A DNA stretch of 64,000 nt, taken from NCBI GenBank assembly GCA_037043455.1, contig JAWPHD010000297.1:248001-312000 (forward strand), read 5' to 3'. The notes beneath the pieces are model-generated. The model did no database searches and was not told the DNA's origin. It was given only the letters and a program-made list of their open reading frames with translations. Made by a program: the position numbers and the translations under genes. Source of the DNA: Cyrtodaria siliqua. Taxonomy: Eukaryota; Mollusca; Bivalvia; Adapedonta; Hiatellidae. Below are positions 23,543 through 34,165 of the stretch, one piece after another. Numbering within the stretch: the stretch's first letter is position 1; the number at the start of each line of letters is the position of its first letter.

Positions 23543-24364
23543 AAGGACAGACAACCTTCGGACGAACTACGGCAGGGCGCCTAGCTATGACGAGATACAC
23601 AGAAATCAAGCGTATGCATTCACTCCTTAAAAAAGGTAGCTGCAACACACGTTGATGAACTGTAACTCTACATGATAACAAACTCGTCTGGAGGCACAAT
23701 TAACATATAGACGCATACATACATACAATTATAGCTCATATGAGTGGGCCACATTTAAGCATTCAACCACACAGCTTTATTGAGACAGTGACAATAAAAG
23801 GTGCCGGATCTTGGGGATACTGTGAATTCAGTAAAAATAATAAACGGAGAGAATTTGAACTCACTACGGCAACTTTCGAAATTGGGATCTCGTAAGAGAT
23901 TCACGTTCACAAGGCAGAATTATATATAGGGAGAAATATTTGTGAACTACCGAGGACAGACAACCTTCGGACGAACTACGGCAGGGCGCCTAGCTATGAC
24001 GAGATACACAGAAATCAAGCTTATGCATTCACTCTTTAAAAAAGGTAGCTGCAACACTCGTTGGTGAACTGTATCTGTACATCATAACACACGCGTCTGG
24101 AGGCACAATTAACATATAGACGCATACATACATACAATTATAGCTCATATGAGTGGGCCACATTTAAGCATTAAACCACACACAGCTATATTGAGACAGT
24201 GACAATGAAAGGTGCCGGATCTTGGGGATACTGTGAATTCAGTAAATAAAATAAAGGGAGAGAATTTGAACTCACTACGGCAGCTTTCGAAATTGGGATC
24301 TCGTAAGAGATTCACGTTCACAAGGCAGAATTATATATAGGGAGAAACATTTGTGAACTACCAA
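23543..24364 (+). repeat. 409-bp tandem duplication (two copies)
   Basis: Copy 1 starts at 23543 and copy 2 at 23952. Both contain ggacagacaaccttcggacg, ctatgacgagatacacagaa, ataattatagctcatatgag-type sequence and aggtgccggatcttggggat. Differences are few, so the duplication is recent. Copy 2 is followed by an inverted piece (next entry). Confidence 0.85.
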
Positions 24365-24398
24365 GGATGTTTCTCCCTACATATAATTCTGCCTGAGG
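24318..24398. repeat. Small hairpin at the end of the duplication
   Basis: caaggcagaattatatatag + ggagaaacatt is mirrored by gatgtttctccctacatata + attctgcctga, with a 15-20 base loop. Confidence 0.7.
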
Positions 24399-24855
24399 TA
24401 ATATAATGTGAAACATCTCTCATCGGCTTAACGGTATTCTACATTAAAGTCACAACAATTGGGATTTGGGATCATTAAAGCCACAACAATTGGGAATTGG
24501 GATCCATGATCCCAAAAGACCAGTATAAGTTGAGGTAATATCACTACGTCAATAGATACAAAAAAAAAATACCTACTGATAGGTACTAATTCAAAACGTG
24601 GAAAACATTGAGTTATCTATTTGTATAGTCTATAATATTGCCCTCATAAAGAAAACGTTTGACGTAAATGACAAATGTATCACAGTCATGTCCAAGTTGG
24701 AGGATTTTCGCGAACTTCCTCACTCACACATCGCTGTAACTGTACGTACAGCTCTTCTACGGATCGACGTCTCAAGCCGCTCAGCATACAAACTCAAAAA
24801 CATGGAAGTGGATTGATTTTATATTTTGCTAGCTAAAACTATGCTGTTGTCTATT
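24399..24855. other. Flank of the receptor gene; no confirmed feature
   Basis: A minus-strand open stretch at 24686-24787 (including SVEELYVQLQRC) and a longer plus-strand one at 24598-24816 overlap each other. Neither has a clear exon boundary. If the receptor gene had a further 3' exon it would lie here, but I cannot show one. Confidence 0.3.
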
Positions 24856-26873
24856 TCAGGGTACTTCGAGCGGACTCGTTGTTCCAAGAGGATCCGAAAT
24901 GGCATCAGTTGCGTTCAATAAAGGCTCTTTATTTTCTACATTTGCTCCACGTGGATCTGTCACGCGTTCAACATTAGGCAAACGTTCATCTGTGACACGA
25001 CGTTGATCTGAACCAGCTTCACCAAGCTCCTCCTGAACTGGATGTCGGAGCTTCTCCCGACACACCCACCGTCTAATGGTCTCAAACAGAGGGCAACTTG
25101 TTCTTACTTTATAGGCCTAGTAATAATATAACTGCCACAACCGTTACTATAGAAAGAGAAACGATTAAAGGTATATATATGTTAACATCAGACCCCTCGC
25201 GTTCAGGAACATATGTTAATGCTTTTGTTGACAGTACACTTGGTATCGTAGTCGTCATCTTATAGTCTAAAATGATAAAGGAAACAGCATGATATTATTC
25301 AGTTAATTTCAAACATAAGTTTGTATTTACATAGAATGAAACATGTGAGGGCGAACATCGATATTCATGGTACATGTAGGATAGACTACACAAAATGCAT
25401 CAATATTTGTTAATCCCTAACGTCAAAATTAGTTTATTTTAAATTTTAAACTGTTATGTTTCGCACGTAATTCTGGTTTCCGATGCAATATTTGTCGGAA
25501 AAATCAGTTATGACGCACTGGAGTTGCCTTGTATGTAGTCGCTATTAAAGAAGGTAATGTTCGTTATGTTGAAAATTATCTATGTAATTCGGTTAACTTA
25601 GTAGGCACATTAATAACTAGGATTTCGTAAAAGCTTACTAAAGATCGGCTAAAACCTGTTGTTGTTTTTTTCATTGTATGCATATAAGATGCTTTGCTGG
25701 GTATTTTTACATTTTTTAGTGTTTTTGAGAATTATAACATCGAACTAAATTTAGTGTACTTTAGATCAGACTCTTAATTTTGATTGGTTGACAGGGTAAA
25801 CAAACCAAAAAATGTTGCTAAAAAATTACAATTCAACTTTTGAAGAGTACTTATAAAGGTTAAATCATACATTTGTGCAATGTATTCATAATGTGTTGCA
25901 TAATTAAAAAAAGAAGTATATTTTACATTTTCTTCATGTTTCTACATGCAAGTAGGTGGGTCAGCACTATCCGACCCAAACAGCTATTTCAAAACATATT
26001 CAACGTAGGGCTTATGTATGTTTTTTGATAAAACTAAGATAGGTCTTTCAAAACAAGTAATAAAAAATAAAGCTTCCTATATTAGGGAACTCAGTACAGA
26101 GCTTAGAGCTATAAGGTAGGCCTATGGAAAATGAATTGGCGTAGTATGACCTATAACCTAACAACAAACCGGAACTTAATTTAAGGCGTAGAATGGTTGT
26201 TAAAAAGTTGTTTGTATATCTTAATTTAACTCCCTTAATTTGTATAAAATTAGGCTGAAAGTTCTTGCAACAGGCTATACGGGTTTGATATTATTTACAT
26301 CAAGTGTTCTTCGAAATAAAAGGAATTTGTCAGAAGGTATGACACGGAGCTCATTTGATTTTTGTGACTTTTTTGTTTAATATATATTAAATCTAGTACG
26401 CCATACCCATATGCACACTTATATATATGTATAAACATATGGTCTGAGTATGTATCCAAAGATTAGAATTTCCTATTCTAAATTTAAACATTTTATAAAT
26501 AGAACGTACTATATTTAGACGGGATTGGGTTTTTCTTAATAAAAAACACACTTGGAACATGCGCAAGTATTTAATTTTTTGTTTGACATTCATTCAGACG
26601 ATCGACCGTACTGTTTTAAAACAAAAATGACTTCTATCAGTCCAAAACACACTTAACAATGAACTTGTTTTTGTTTCGTTCAAATTTAAACGAGAGCGGG
26701 TATGTTGAAAATGTGTGATGGAAAGAACACAATTACTTACTTGGACAAAGTTGAATACATTTTCCTGCGTATCCTGAACCGGAACCAGGGTAGCAGATCA
26801 GTGAGCATGGCTCGCACGTCCCCAAAAGGTCCATCCAATAAAAGTCATCTAGACATGCCCTTCCATTCACCAT
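24856..26873 (-). CDS. BCMA-like short TNF receptor, two exons, frame broken after the membrane helix
   Basis: Exon 1 (26873-26741) and exon 2 (from 25266) are joined by a GTAAGT...TTTTAG intron of 1474 bases, with matching phase 1. The protein starts at a Kozak-perfect accATGg and has no signal peptide. Cysteines fall at residues 7, 20, 23, 27, 39 and 43, giving C-x12-C-x2-C-x3-C-x11-C-x3-C with DLL before the second one. Human BCMA has x12, x2, x3, x8, x3 and DSLL. A stalk (44-72) and one hydrophobic helix (about 74-96) follow, a type III membrane layout also like BCMA. The helix frame stops at TAA (25111-25109). One base further, an open frame of 84 codons runs to 24856 and contains PVQEE, the TRAF2/3-binding pattern used by CD40-type receptors. 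Family assignment is by pattern only. The frame break could be a real mutation, a sequence error or recoding. Confidence 0.7.
24859..25110 (-). pseudogene. Cytoplasmic-tail frame of the receptor, displaced by one base
   Basis: The frame opens with basic residues (KVRT) exactly where a stop-transfer sequence is expected after the helix. It continues with WVCREKLRHPVQEELGE and a polar, acidic C-terminus that ends at TGA (24858-24856). PVQEE lies at 25041-25027, about 24 residues from the membrane, a normal distance for a TRAF site. In this frame a TAG lies just upstream, so it cannot be translated from its own start without the helix. Confidence 0.55.
25109..25266 (-). CDS. Exon 2: stalk and transmembrane helix
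   Basis: The acceptor ctgtttcctttatcattttag precedes 25266. The one base carried over from exon 1 completes an AAC codon, and the frame stays open through a Thr/Ser-containing stalk to the helix IPLIVSLSIVTVVAVILLL. It stops at 25111-25109. A donor-like AAAGTAAGA overlaps the stop, but using it would not avoid the TAA. Confidence 0.65.
26741..26873 (-). CDS. Exon 1: initiator and cysteine-rich domain
   Basis: 44 codons plus one base, ending at GTAAGT (26740-26735). It encodes MVNGRACLDDFYWMDLL, then CEPC and three more cysteines. A TAA lies upstream in frame with no other ATG between, so the start is well fixed. The exon holds the whole ligand-binding module. Confidence 0.72.
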
Positions 26874-27349
26874 GGTAACGACCCAACTATACAGACATAA
26901 CCGCCACACGGCGATTTTATCTCGAACCCAAATTATTGCAATGCACAATTCCGCGTGTTAACAACGTCAAACACGGACATTCGAGAAAATTTACATGTAA
27001 TGATATGCCAAGTGTACATTTCTTCATATTTATTTATAATTGCATAATCTTTATGCATACTTATTCATAAAACATTCATAAAACCTTGGCAACAATGTAT
27101 TATTCCGATGCTTTGTTTTGGTGAATTTATAGTTTATATATTCGGGATGGTTAAATTATGTACTATTGATTTTTGTGAATTATGAGTTCTGCTCAACCAG
27201 GGGCTAGAGGGCGTGAGCGGTAGCTAGCATATTTCACTACCGCTCATTAACAGTCTCAATCAAACCGAGACTGCGATATTTCGTATGTGTCTTGCTCGGC
27301 CGTTTCCAAAGGTACATTATCATACTTTTTTTTGTAAGTGAGGAAGTAT
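26874..27349. other. 5' flank of the receptor gene
   Basis: Probable promoter side of the minus-strand gene. No TATA box or other element could be assigned. An inverted pair (ctaccgctcattaa / gtgagcggtag) lies near 27220-27250. Confidence 0.35.
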
Positions 27350-27432
27350 CAATTCTTACGGATGGCGGGAGGTGTACAGTACCGGTTCTACCCAGGAAAA
27401 ATGGGTGGTCTGCCTCCACCACAAAAAAAAAT
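27350..27432 (+). mobile_element. SINE body fragment (family 2)
   Basis: Holds acggatggcgggaggtgtac, ggttctacccaggaaaaatg and ctgcctccaccacaaaaaaa, the same core as in the complete minus-strand copy at 46725-46895. No tRNA head is attached. Confidence 0.65.
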
Positions 27433-28327
27433 TGACCTTCATTGCCGAAGGCTCCGGCTATATTTAAAGCTGCTATGGACTGTATATCAACGTCATTTTA
27501 CTATACATAAAACAACTGTATTCTAGTAAAAATACCGGGACGCAGTCAAATTGGTATACAGGCATTTCATGGGTCTTCTACTACTTGAATTAGGTATCAA
27601 TTTCAGGGATACAGTATATTAATCTTTCTCAGCATACGAATACAGCTGGTTCCAAATCGTTATCGTCACTGATTATTGATTGATGTTAAACTATACAGTC
27701 TAACATTTTATCCCAAAATTTGGCTGAATTCTATGCTTTGGCTTATCAGTCCCAAATCATCACCCCTGCTGCTCTGACCACCACTTGAGGAAACAGATAT
27801 CCCTAATCGAAATACTATATACAGTATTTGCAAAGGGTAATAGGTTACAGAGGTTTATTTGTACACAGATTGTTTTAACTGAGGATTGTTAATATGTAAT
27901 TTATTGTATTTAATAGATCATATTGCTCTAATTCACAATAAAAAGTAGCAACATATTTACTTGGTTAAAAGGGAAAGACAAATGTGTGAAAAAAACATGG
28001 CAAGGCATTCTATGTTTAGTATTCTACATTTCTTTGTTTTGCTTATGATGAAAATTATGATGTGTGTTTAAAAGTTAAGACTGGTCCTCGATAACTGGGT
28101 CTTTGGTAATGCTGTAATATTGTTTCACGCGATTAACCTTTTTTTGATAGTGAAATAGATTACTATGCAATACACTCTTCCATCGGTTGTTTTTCTTACA
28201 AACAAACTATTCCTGTATGTATTCCTGTGATTTATAGGTCGTCATATTGCTTTTTGCTATACTGTTTCATAATAGCACCTAAATTAGTGATATCATCGGA
28301 ACTGGGAATATCATACTATTTATTTGA
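27433..28327. other. No gene recognised
   Basis: I see nothing supported in this stretch. Confidence 0.4.
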
Positions 28328-28480
28328 AGTCCCTATTCCGCCATCAACAGTCAAATTGTACAACATAGTTGGCTGTGAGATCGTAGATCGACATTCAATA
28401 TCGAGCTGGGTTTACAATGTCAAGCTAGCTCTGAATTCGATATTCGGTTAAACTTATAAGAAGGCATACTGAATACAGAG
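28328..28480 (+). mobile_element. Left end of TTAA-type MITE joined to the start of the 75-bp array
   Basis: agtccctattccgccatcaa...ttgtacaacata matches the left end of the MITE family, in decayed form (no TTAA). At 28367 it passes straight into ttggctgtgagatcgtagat and then about 110 bp of 75-bp array sequence. The same start of the array recurs at 30361, and inverted at about 33590. Confidence 0.6.
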
Positions 28481-28495
28481 CTGGGTTTGAACTGG

Positions 28496-28870
28496 CTCTT
28501 TGCATGGAGGGTCAAGGTCACACCCACATTTGCTTTGTCACGTTTCGATGTACCACTCACGATACAACTATAAGCAAAGTTTGAAAGGTCTAGTGCATAC
28601 AGTTTGTGCAATAGTGACCTAAACGCAAAAGTTAAACGTAAAAATTATTAAGTTATCTGCCCTTTACTTGGAGGGTCAAGGTCACTTCCACATTTGCTTT
28701 GTGACGTTGCGATGTACAACCCAAGATACAACTATAAGCAAAGTTTGAAAGGTATCGTGCATACAGTTTGTGAGAAAACGATCTATCGCAAAACTTGAAT
28801 GTTGACGCGGCCGCCGCCGCCGCTGCCGCCGGAAAAGCAACACCTATGTCTCTTATTTCCTTCGAAAAGG
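28496..28870 (+). repeat. Dispersed repeat ending in a GCC run, copy 1
   Basis: Shared with 50930-51365: gaggtcaaggtcac-type blocks (ttggagggtcaaggtcactt), tttgctttgt(c/g)acgttgcga, atacaactataagcaaagtt, and the closing (gcc)n + ggaaaagcaacacctatgtc. It has two internal subunits of about 170 bp. Non-coding. Confidence 0.7.
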
Positions 28871-28879
28871 CGAAACAAA

Positions 28880-29840
28880 TACGTGTTTCGACTGTGGGGT
28901 AGGGTGGGGTGGCGAACACAGCTATAGGTGTAAGAATTGACCAAAACAAGACAGAAATATGTAAAGAAAACACATAGAGTTTCAAGTGATGGTTCGATGC
29001 GGTAGTGGGGTGGGGGCAACATAGCTATATGTGTAAGAATTGACCAAAACAACACAGAAATATGGTAAAAAAAATATTTCGAGTGTGGGGTGGGGGTATG
29101 GGCAACATAGTTAATAGCTATATGTGTAAGTATTGACCAAAACAAAACAGAAATATGTAAAAAAAAAAGCGAGGGGGGAGGGGTGCCAACATAGTAAGAA
29201 TTGACCACATAATTATGTAAACAAAACAAAAAAAAAAGACTTTCGAGTGTGGGGGAGGGAGGTGGTGTGGGGGGGTTGGACGGGATGGAGGGTGGGAGTC
29301 AACATAGGTTATGTGTAAGAATTGACCAAAACAACACAGACATATGTAAAAATAAACATAAATAAAAAGAATTTCGAGGGCTGGTGGTGAGGGGGATGGG
29401 GGTGATGGGAGGGGGTGGGAGTGGGGATGGCAACATGGCAACATAGCTATGTGTAAGAAGTGGCCAAAAATAACACAGAAATATGTAAAAAATATAATAC
29501 AATTTTAAATGCGTTTCAAGTGTGGGAGGTGGGGAGGTGGGGGTGGCGCGGTGGGATGATGGGGGGGGGGGGGGGGGGGGGGGGGGGGAGGGCAACATAG
29601 CTATATGTGTAAGAAGTGACCATAAATAACACTGAAATGTAAAAGAAACTATTTAAAAATATGTTTCGAGTGGATGGGGGAGGCTGGTGGTGAAGGCGTG
29701 GGGGTGGAATATTGGGGTGGCAACATAGCTATATGTGTAAGAATTGACCAAAACAACACAAACATATGTAACAATAAATAAAAAAAAAGGCGTGGGGTGG
29801 GGGACGTGGAGGAGGGAGCCCATGCCCCAATATGGGTGAA
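28880..29840 (+). repeat. G-rich tandem repeat, about 8 degenerate units
   Basis: Units of roughly 80-150 bp carry 'acatagctatatgtgtaaga', 'attgaccaaaacaacacaga' and 'aatatgtaaaa', separated by variable G-rich tracts (ggggtggggg types). Markers lie near 28920, 29023, 29116, 29197, 29308, 29446, 29598 and 29726. An uninterrupted G run of about 29 lies around 29560-29588. The G tracts could form quadruplexes. Open frames on the minus strand here are Pro/Ser-rich shadows. Confidence 0.8.
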
Positions 29841-30356
29841 GTATGGATATGTTGTGAGTTCTTAAATGGTATTAAACGGATACATCATTCTTTATACAAA
29901 CTAGTTTTCAATTTTTCAAGATATTGCGCATTGGCTACATGTGATGGACTTTATAATTGTTATTGATGTTATGAAACGGTAAATAAGCCGAGTAAACATC
30001 ATGCGGATGAGATTACATCTAGGATTGACAATGCAAATATACAGGAACACAAGGTATTGTCTCTAAGTGTTGTTGAAGTGTTATTTAGTGTCGTGCAGTG
30101 GTGTAGATAAGAGATATGATCAGCATTGTCATTACATCCGAGCGATTTGGGGTATAATCATCACATCCTATTCATAATTGACAGTAATTCATTAAGCACA
30201 ACAATATTCGTCATACAATCGTTATTTAATCATTGTTTCATAGTTTGTATATTTAACTCTTATTGAAATCGTTAAATGTTGTATTTTCCCCCGACTAAAC
30301 CAACCACGCTATTTTGAATAACGAGTCTTACATGGGGCCCTCTATTATGTGGTTGT
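29841..30356. other. No gene recognised
   Basis: Plain sequence between the G-rich repeat and the palindromic array. Confidence 0.4.
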
Positions 30357-33300
30357 GTGAAGTTGGCTATGAGATCGAAGATCGTAGATCGACATTCGAT
30401 ATCGAGCTGGGTTTTCAATGTCGAGCTAGCTCTCGGAGATCGATATTCGGTTAAACTTATAAGAAGGCAAAGTGAAAACAGAGCTGGGTTTGAATTTCGA
30501 GCTGGCTCTGAGATCGATATTCGTTTTAAACGTACACCAAGGTATTATGAATGCAGAGCTGGGTTTTAATTTCGAGCTGGCTATGAGATCGATATTCGTT
30601 TTAAACGTATAACAAGGCATTCTTAATACAGAGCTGGGTTTGAATTTCGAGCTAGCTCTGAGATCGATATTCGTTTGAAACGTATAACAAGGCATTTTGA
30701 ATATCGAGCTGGGTTTGAATTTCGAGCTGGCTCTGAGATCGACATTAGTTTTAAACAACATACAACAACGAATTTTGAATATCGAGCTGGGTCTGCATTT
30801 CGAGCTGGGTCTGCATTTCGAGCTGGCTCTGAGATTGATATTCGTTTTAAACATACACCAGGCCATTTTGAATATCGAGCTGGATTTGAATTTCGAGCTG
30901 GCACTGAGATCGGTATTCATTTTAAACGTATAACAAGCCATTTTGAAAATCGAGCTGGGTTTGAATTTCGAGCTGGCTCTGAGATCGACATTCGTTGTAA
31001 ACATACAACAACAAATTTTGAATATCGAGCTGGGTTTGAATTTCGAGCTGCTTCTGAGATCGATATTCGTTTTAAATGTACTGCAAGTCATTTTGAATAT
31101 CGAGCTGGGTTTGAATTTCGAGCTGGCCCTGAGGTCGATATTCGTTTTAAACGTATAACAAGGCATTTTGAATGCAGAGCTAGGTTTGAATTTCGAACTG
31201 GCACTGAGATCGATATAAGTTTTAAACGCATTACAAGGCATTTCGAATACAGAGCTGGGTTTGAATTTCGAGCTGGCTCTGAGATCGATATTAGTTTTAA
31301 ACGTATAACAAAGCATTTTGAATACAGAGCTGGGTTTGAATTTCGAGCTGGCTGTGAGATCGATATTCGTTTTAAAAGCATACAACAAGGCATTTGTAAT
31401 ACAAAGCTGGGTTTGAATTTCGAGCTAGCTCTGAGTTCGATATTTGGTTAAACTTGTATAAGAAGTTATATTAAATAACGAGCTGGGTTTTACATTTCGA
31501 ACTGGCTCTGAGATTGATATTCGTTATAATCATACAACAAGGCATTTTGAATACAGAGCTGGGTTTCAATTTTGAGCTGGCTCTGAGATCGATATTCGTT
31601 TTAAAAGCACAATAAGGCATTTTGAATATCGTGTTGGGATTGAAGTTCGAGCTGATATTCAAAATTCGTTGTTGTATGTTTAAAACGAATATCGATCTCA
31701 GATCAAGCTCGAAATACAAACCCAGATCGATATTCAAAATGACTTGGTTCACGTTTAAAATGAATATCGATCTCAGAGCCAGCTCGAAATTCAAACCAAG
31801 CTCTATATTCAAAATGCCTTGTTATACGTTTAAAACGAACATCGATGTCAGAGCCAGCTCTGTATTCAAACCCAACTCTGCATACATAATGCCTTGGTGT
31901 AAGTTTTAAACGAATATCAATCTCAGAGCCAGCTCGAAATTCAAACCCAGCTCGATATTCATAATTCGTTGCTGTATGTTTAAAACGAATATCGATCTCA
32001 GAGCCTGCTCGAAATGCAAACCCAGCTCTGCATTCAAAATGCTTTGGTGTAAGTTTAAAACGAATATCGATATTCTAAATGCCTTGGTGTAAGTTTAAAA
32101 AGAATATCGATCTCAGAGCCAGCTCGAAATTCAAACCCAACTCTGCATTCAAAATGACTTGGTGTATGTTTAAAAAGAATATCGATCTCAGAGCGCACTC
32201 GAAATTCAAACCCAACTCTGATTTCAAAATGACTTGGTGTATGTTTAAAACAAATATCGATCTCAGAGCCAGCACGAAATTCAAACCTAGCTCTGTATTC
32301 AGTATGCCTTCTTTTAAGTTTAACCGAATATCGATCTCAGAGCCAACTCGAAATTCAAACCCAGCTCTGTATTCAAAATGCCTTGGTGTAAGTTTAAAAA
32401 GAATATCGATCTCAGAGCGAGCTCGAAATTCAAACCCAACTCTGCATTCAAAATGCCTTGGTGTAAGTTTAAAACGAATATCGATCTCAGAGCCAGCTCG
32501 AAATTCAAACCTAGTTCTGTATTCAGTATGCCTTCTTATAAGTTTAACCGAATATCGATCTCAGAGCCAGCTCGAAATTCAAACCCAGCTCTGTATTCAA
32601 AATGCCTTGGTGTATGTTTAAAACGAATATCGATCTCAGAGCCAGCTCGAAATTCAAACCTAGCTCTGTATTCAGTATGCCTTCTTATAAGTTTAACCGA
32701 ATATCGATCTCAGAGCCAGCTCGAAATTCAAACCCAGCTCTGTATTCAAAATGCCTTGGTGTATGTTTAAAAGGAATATCGATCTCAGAGCCAGCTCGAA
32801 ATTCAAACCTAGCGCCGTATTGGTGTATGTTTAAAATGAATATCGATCTCAGAGCCAGCTCGAAATTCAAACCTAGCTCTGTATTCAGTATGCCTTCTTA
32901 TAAGTTTAACCGAATATCGATCTCAGAGCCAGCTCGAAATTCACACCCAGCTCTGTATTCAAAATGCCTTGGTGTATGTTTAAAACGAATATCGATCTCA
33001 GAGCCAGCTCGAAATTCAAACCTAGCTCTGTATTCAAAATGCCTTGGTGTAAGTTTAAAACGAATATCGATCTCAGAGCCAGCTCGAAATTCAAACCCAG
33101 CTCTGTATTCAAAATGCCTTGGTGTATGTTTAAAACGAATATCGATCTCAGAGCCAGCTCGAAATTCAAACCTAGCTCTGTATTCAGTATGCCTTCTTAT
33201 AAGTTTAACCGAATATCGATCTCAGAGCCAGCTCGACATTCAAACCCAGCTCTGTATTCAAAATGCCTTGGTGTATGTTTAAAACGAATATCGATCTCAG

Positions 33301-33600
33301 AGCCAGCTCGAAATTCAAACCTAGCTCTGTATTCAGTATGCCTTCTTATAAGTTTAACCGAATATCGATCTCAGAGCCAGCTCTGTATGCAAACCCAGCT
33401 ATGCATTCATAATGCCTTGGTGTACGTTTAAACGAATATCGATCTCAGAGCCAGCTCTGTATTCAAACCCAGCTCTGTATTCAGTATGCCTTCTTATAAG
33501 TTTAACCGAATATCCGAGAGCTAGCTCGACACTGAAAACCCAGCTCGATATTGAATGTCGATCTACGATCTTCGATCTCACAGCCAACTTCACACAGCTA
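30357..33600. repeat. 3.2-kb palindrome built from a 75-bp tandem repeat
   Basis: The left arm (30357 to about 31655) has about 17 units of 'gagctgggtttgaatttcga', 'gctggctctgagatcgatat', 'tcgttttaaacgtataacaa', 'ggcattttgaataca'. The right arm (about 31660-33600) is the same unit inverted, about 25 times. The outer ends match as well (gttggctatgagatcgaaga faces its complement at 33590). In the right arm two unit types, one with 'ttcagtatgccttcttataa' and one with 'caaaatgccttggtgtatgt', alternate as a higher-order repeat spaced in multiples of 75. Because 75 = 3 x 25, several frames stay open on both strands for up to 320 codons. These are not genes. Confidence 0.92.
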
Positions 33601-33924
33601 TCATAATTACACTGTTTCTAAAACTACTGATGACGAGGTATACATATAACTTACATATTTTGAGAATACAAACTCTATAGACACAACATAAATGGCTTTA
33701 ACCAGCCGGATCAAACCACAAAACTGGAGCATTCAGAATTAAAAGTTACCAACTCATATTTCATTTCAAGCATAGTCAATCACAGGTGTTTTAAGAACAC
33801 GTAAAACAACCTATAATTTTAATCGGCACCTAGTTATTATTATATGACCTGAACACCTGAGTAGAGTTTTGATAATTGGTTTTATAGTGTAGTTTTGTCG
33901 TTATTTGGGATGTTAGTTTCTTCA
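33601..33924 (+). mobile_element. Right part of the TTAA-type MITE (copy e)
   Basis: Begins at ctgtttctaaaactactgat and runs through gatgacgagg, tatagacacaacataaa, ctttaaccagcc, aatcggcacc and ttttgtcgttatttggg to gttagtttcttcaa. The right terminal TTAA has decayed to TTCAA. With 28328-28366 it forms one MITE split by the array and other repeats. Confidence 0.65.
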
Positions 33925-33929
33925 AGTTT

Positions 33930-34165
33930 AGTTGGCGATATCGCCAATTAAGTCATTTTGATATCGCACTCATAAATAGATAATATCACCCATCAGAGTC
34001 ACCCTTTCAAAATGAATGGGTGATTATGATATATACTAATCGGTGAAATCACTTATATGTATAAGTGATATCACTCATACGGATAGGTGGTAACATTAAC
34101 CCATTGGTTTGAAATGCTTTTTAAAACAGGTTTGTAATACCATATATATAAATTATTCGAATAGG
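33930..34165. repeat. gatatcac-rich palindromic tract
   Basis: Many copies of gatatcac / gtgatat and 'ggcgatatcgcc', with 'tcacttatatgtataagtga' as a perfect local palindrome. Non-coding. Confidence 0.55.

Noticed and set aside
24686..24787. Minus-strand stretch with SVEELYVQLQRC, possibly a death-domain helix
   Set aside because: Only one helix-like segment, no convincing acceptor, and the receptor tail already ends at 24856.
24598..24816. Plus-strand 72-codon frame, with a good acceptor at 24859 just after it
   Set aside because: It overlaps a minus-strand coding-like stretch. The segment after the acceptor is antisense to the receptor tail and lacks a donor. The minus-strand gene has matching exon phases and recognisable domains.
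29118..29598. Pro/Ser-rich open frames on the minus strand
   Set aside because: They are the complement of G-rich tandem repeats and have no other coding sign.
30426..31451. Open frames of up to 320 codons on both strands with 25-residue repeats
   Set aside because: The 75-bp period keeps any stop-free frame open on either strand. There is no start context, domain or splice signal, and the frames exist on both strands at once.
32079..33431. Repetitive open frames in the right arm of the palindrome
   Set aside because: Same cause as the left arm: period divisible by three.
30357..33600. CRISPR-like array
   Set aside because: Repeats are contiguous without unique spacers, in eukaryotic DNA, and inverted at the centre.
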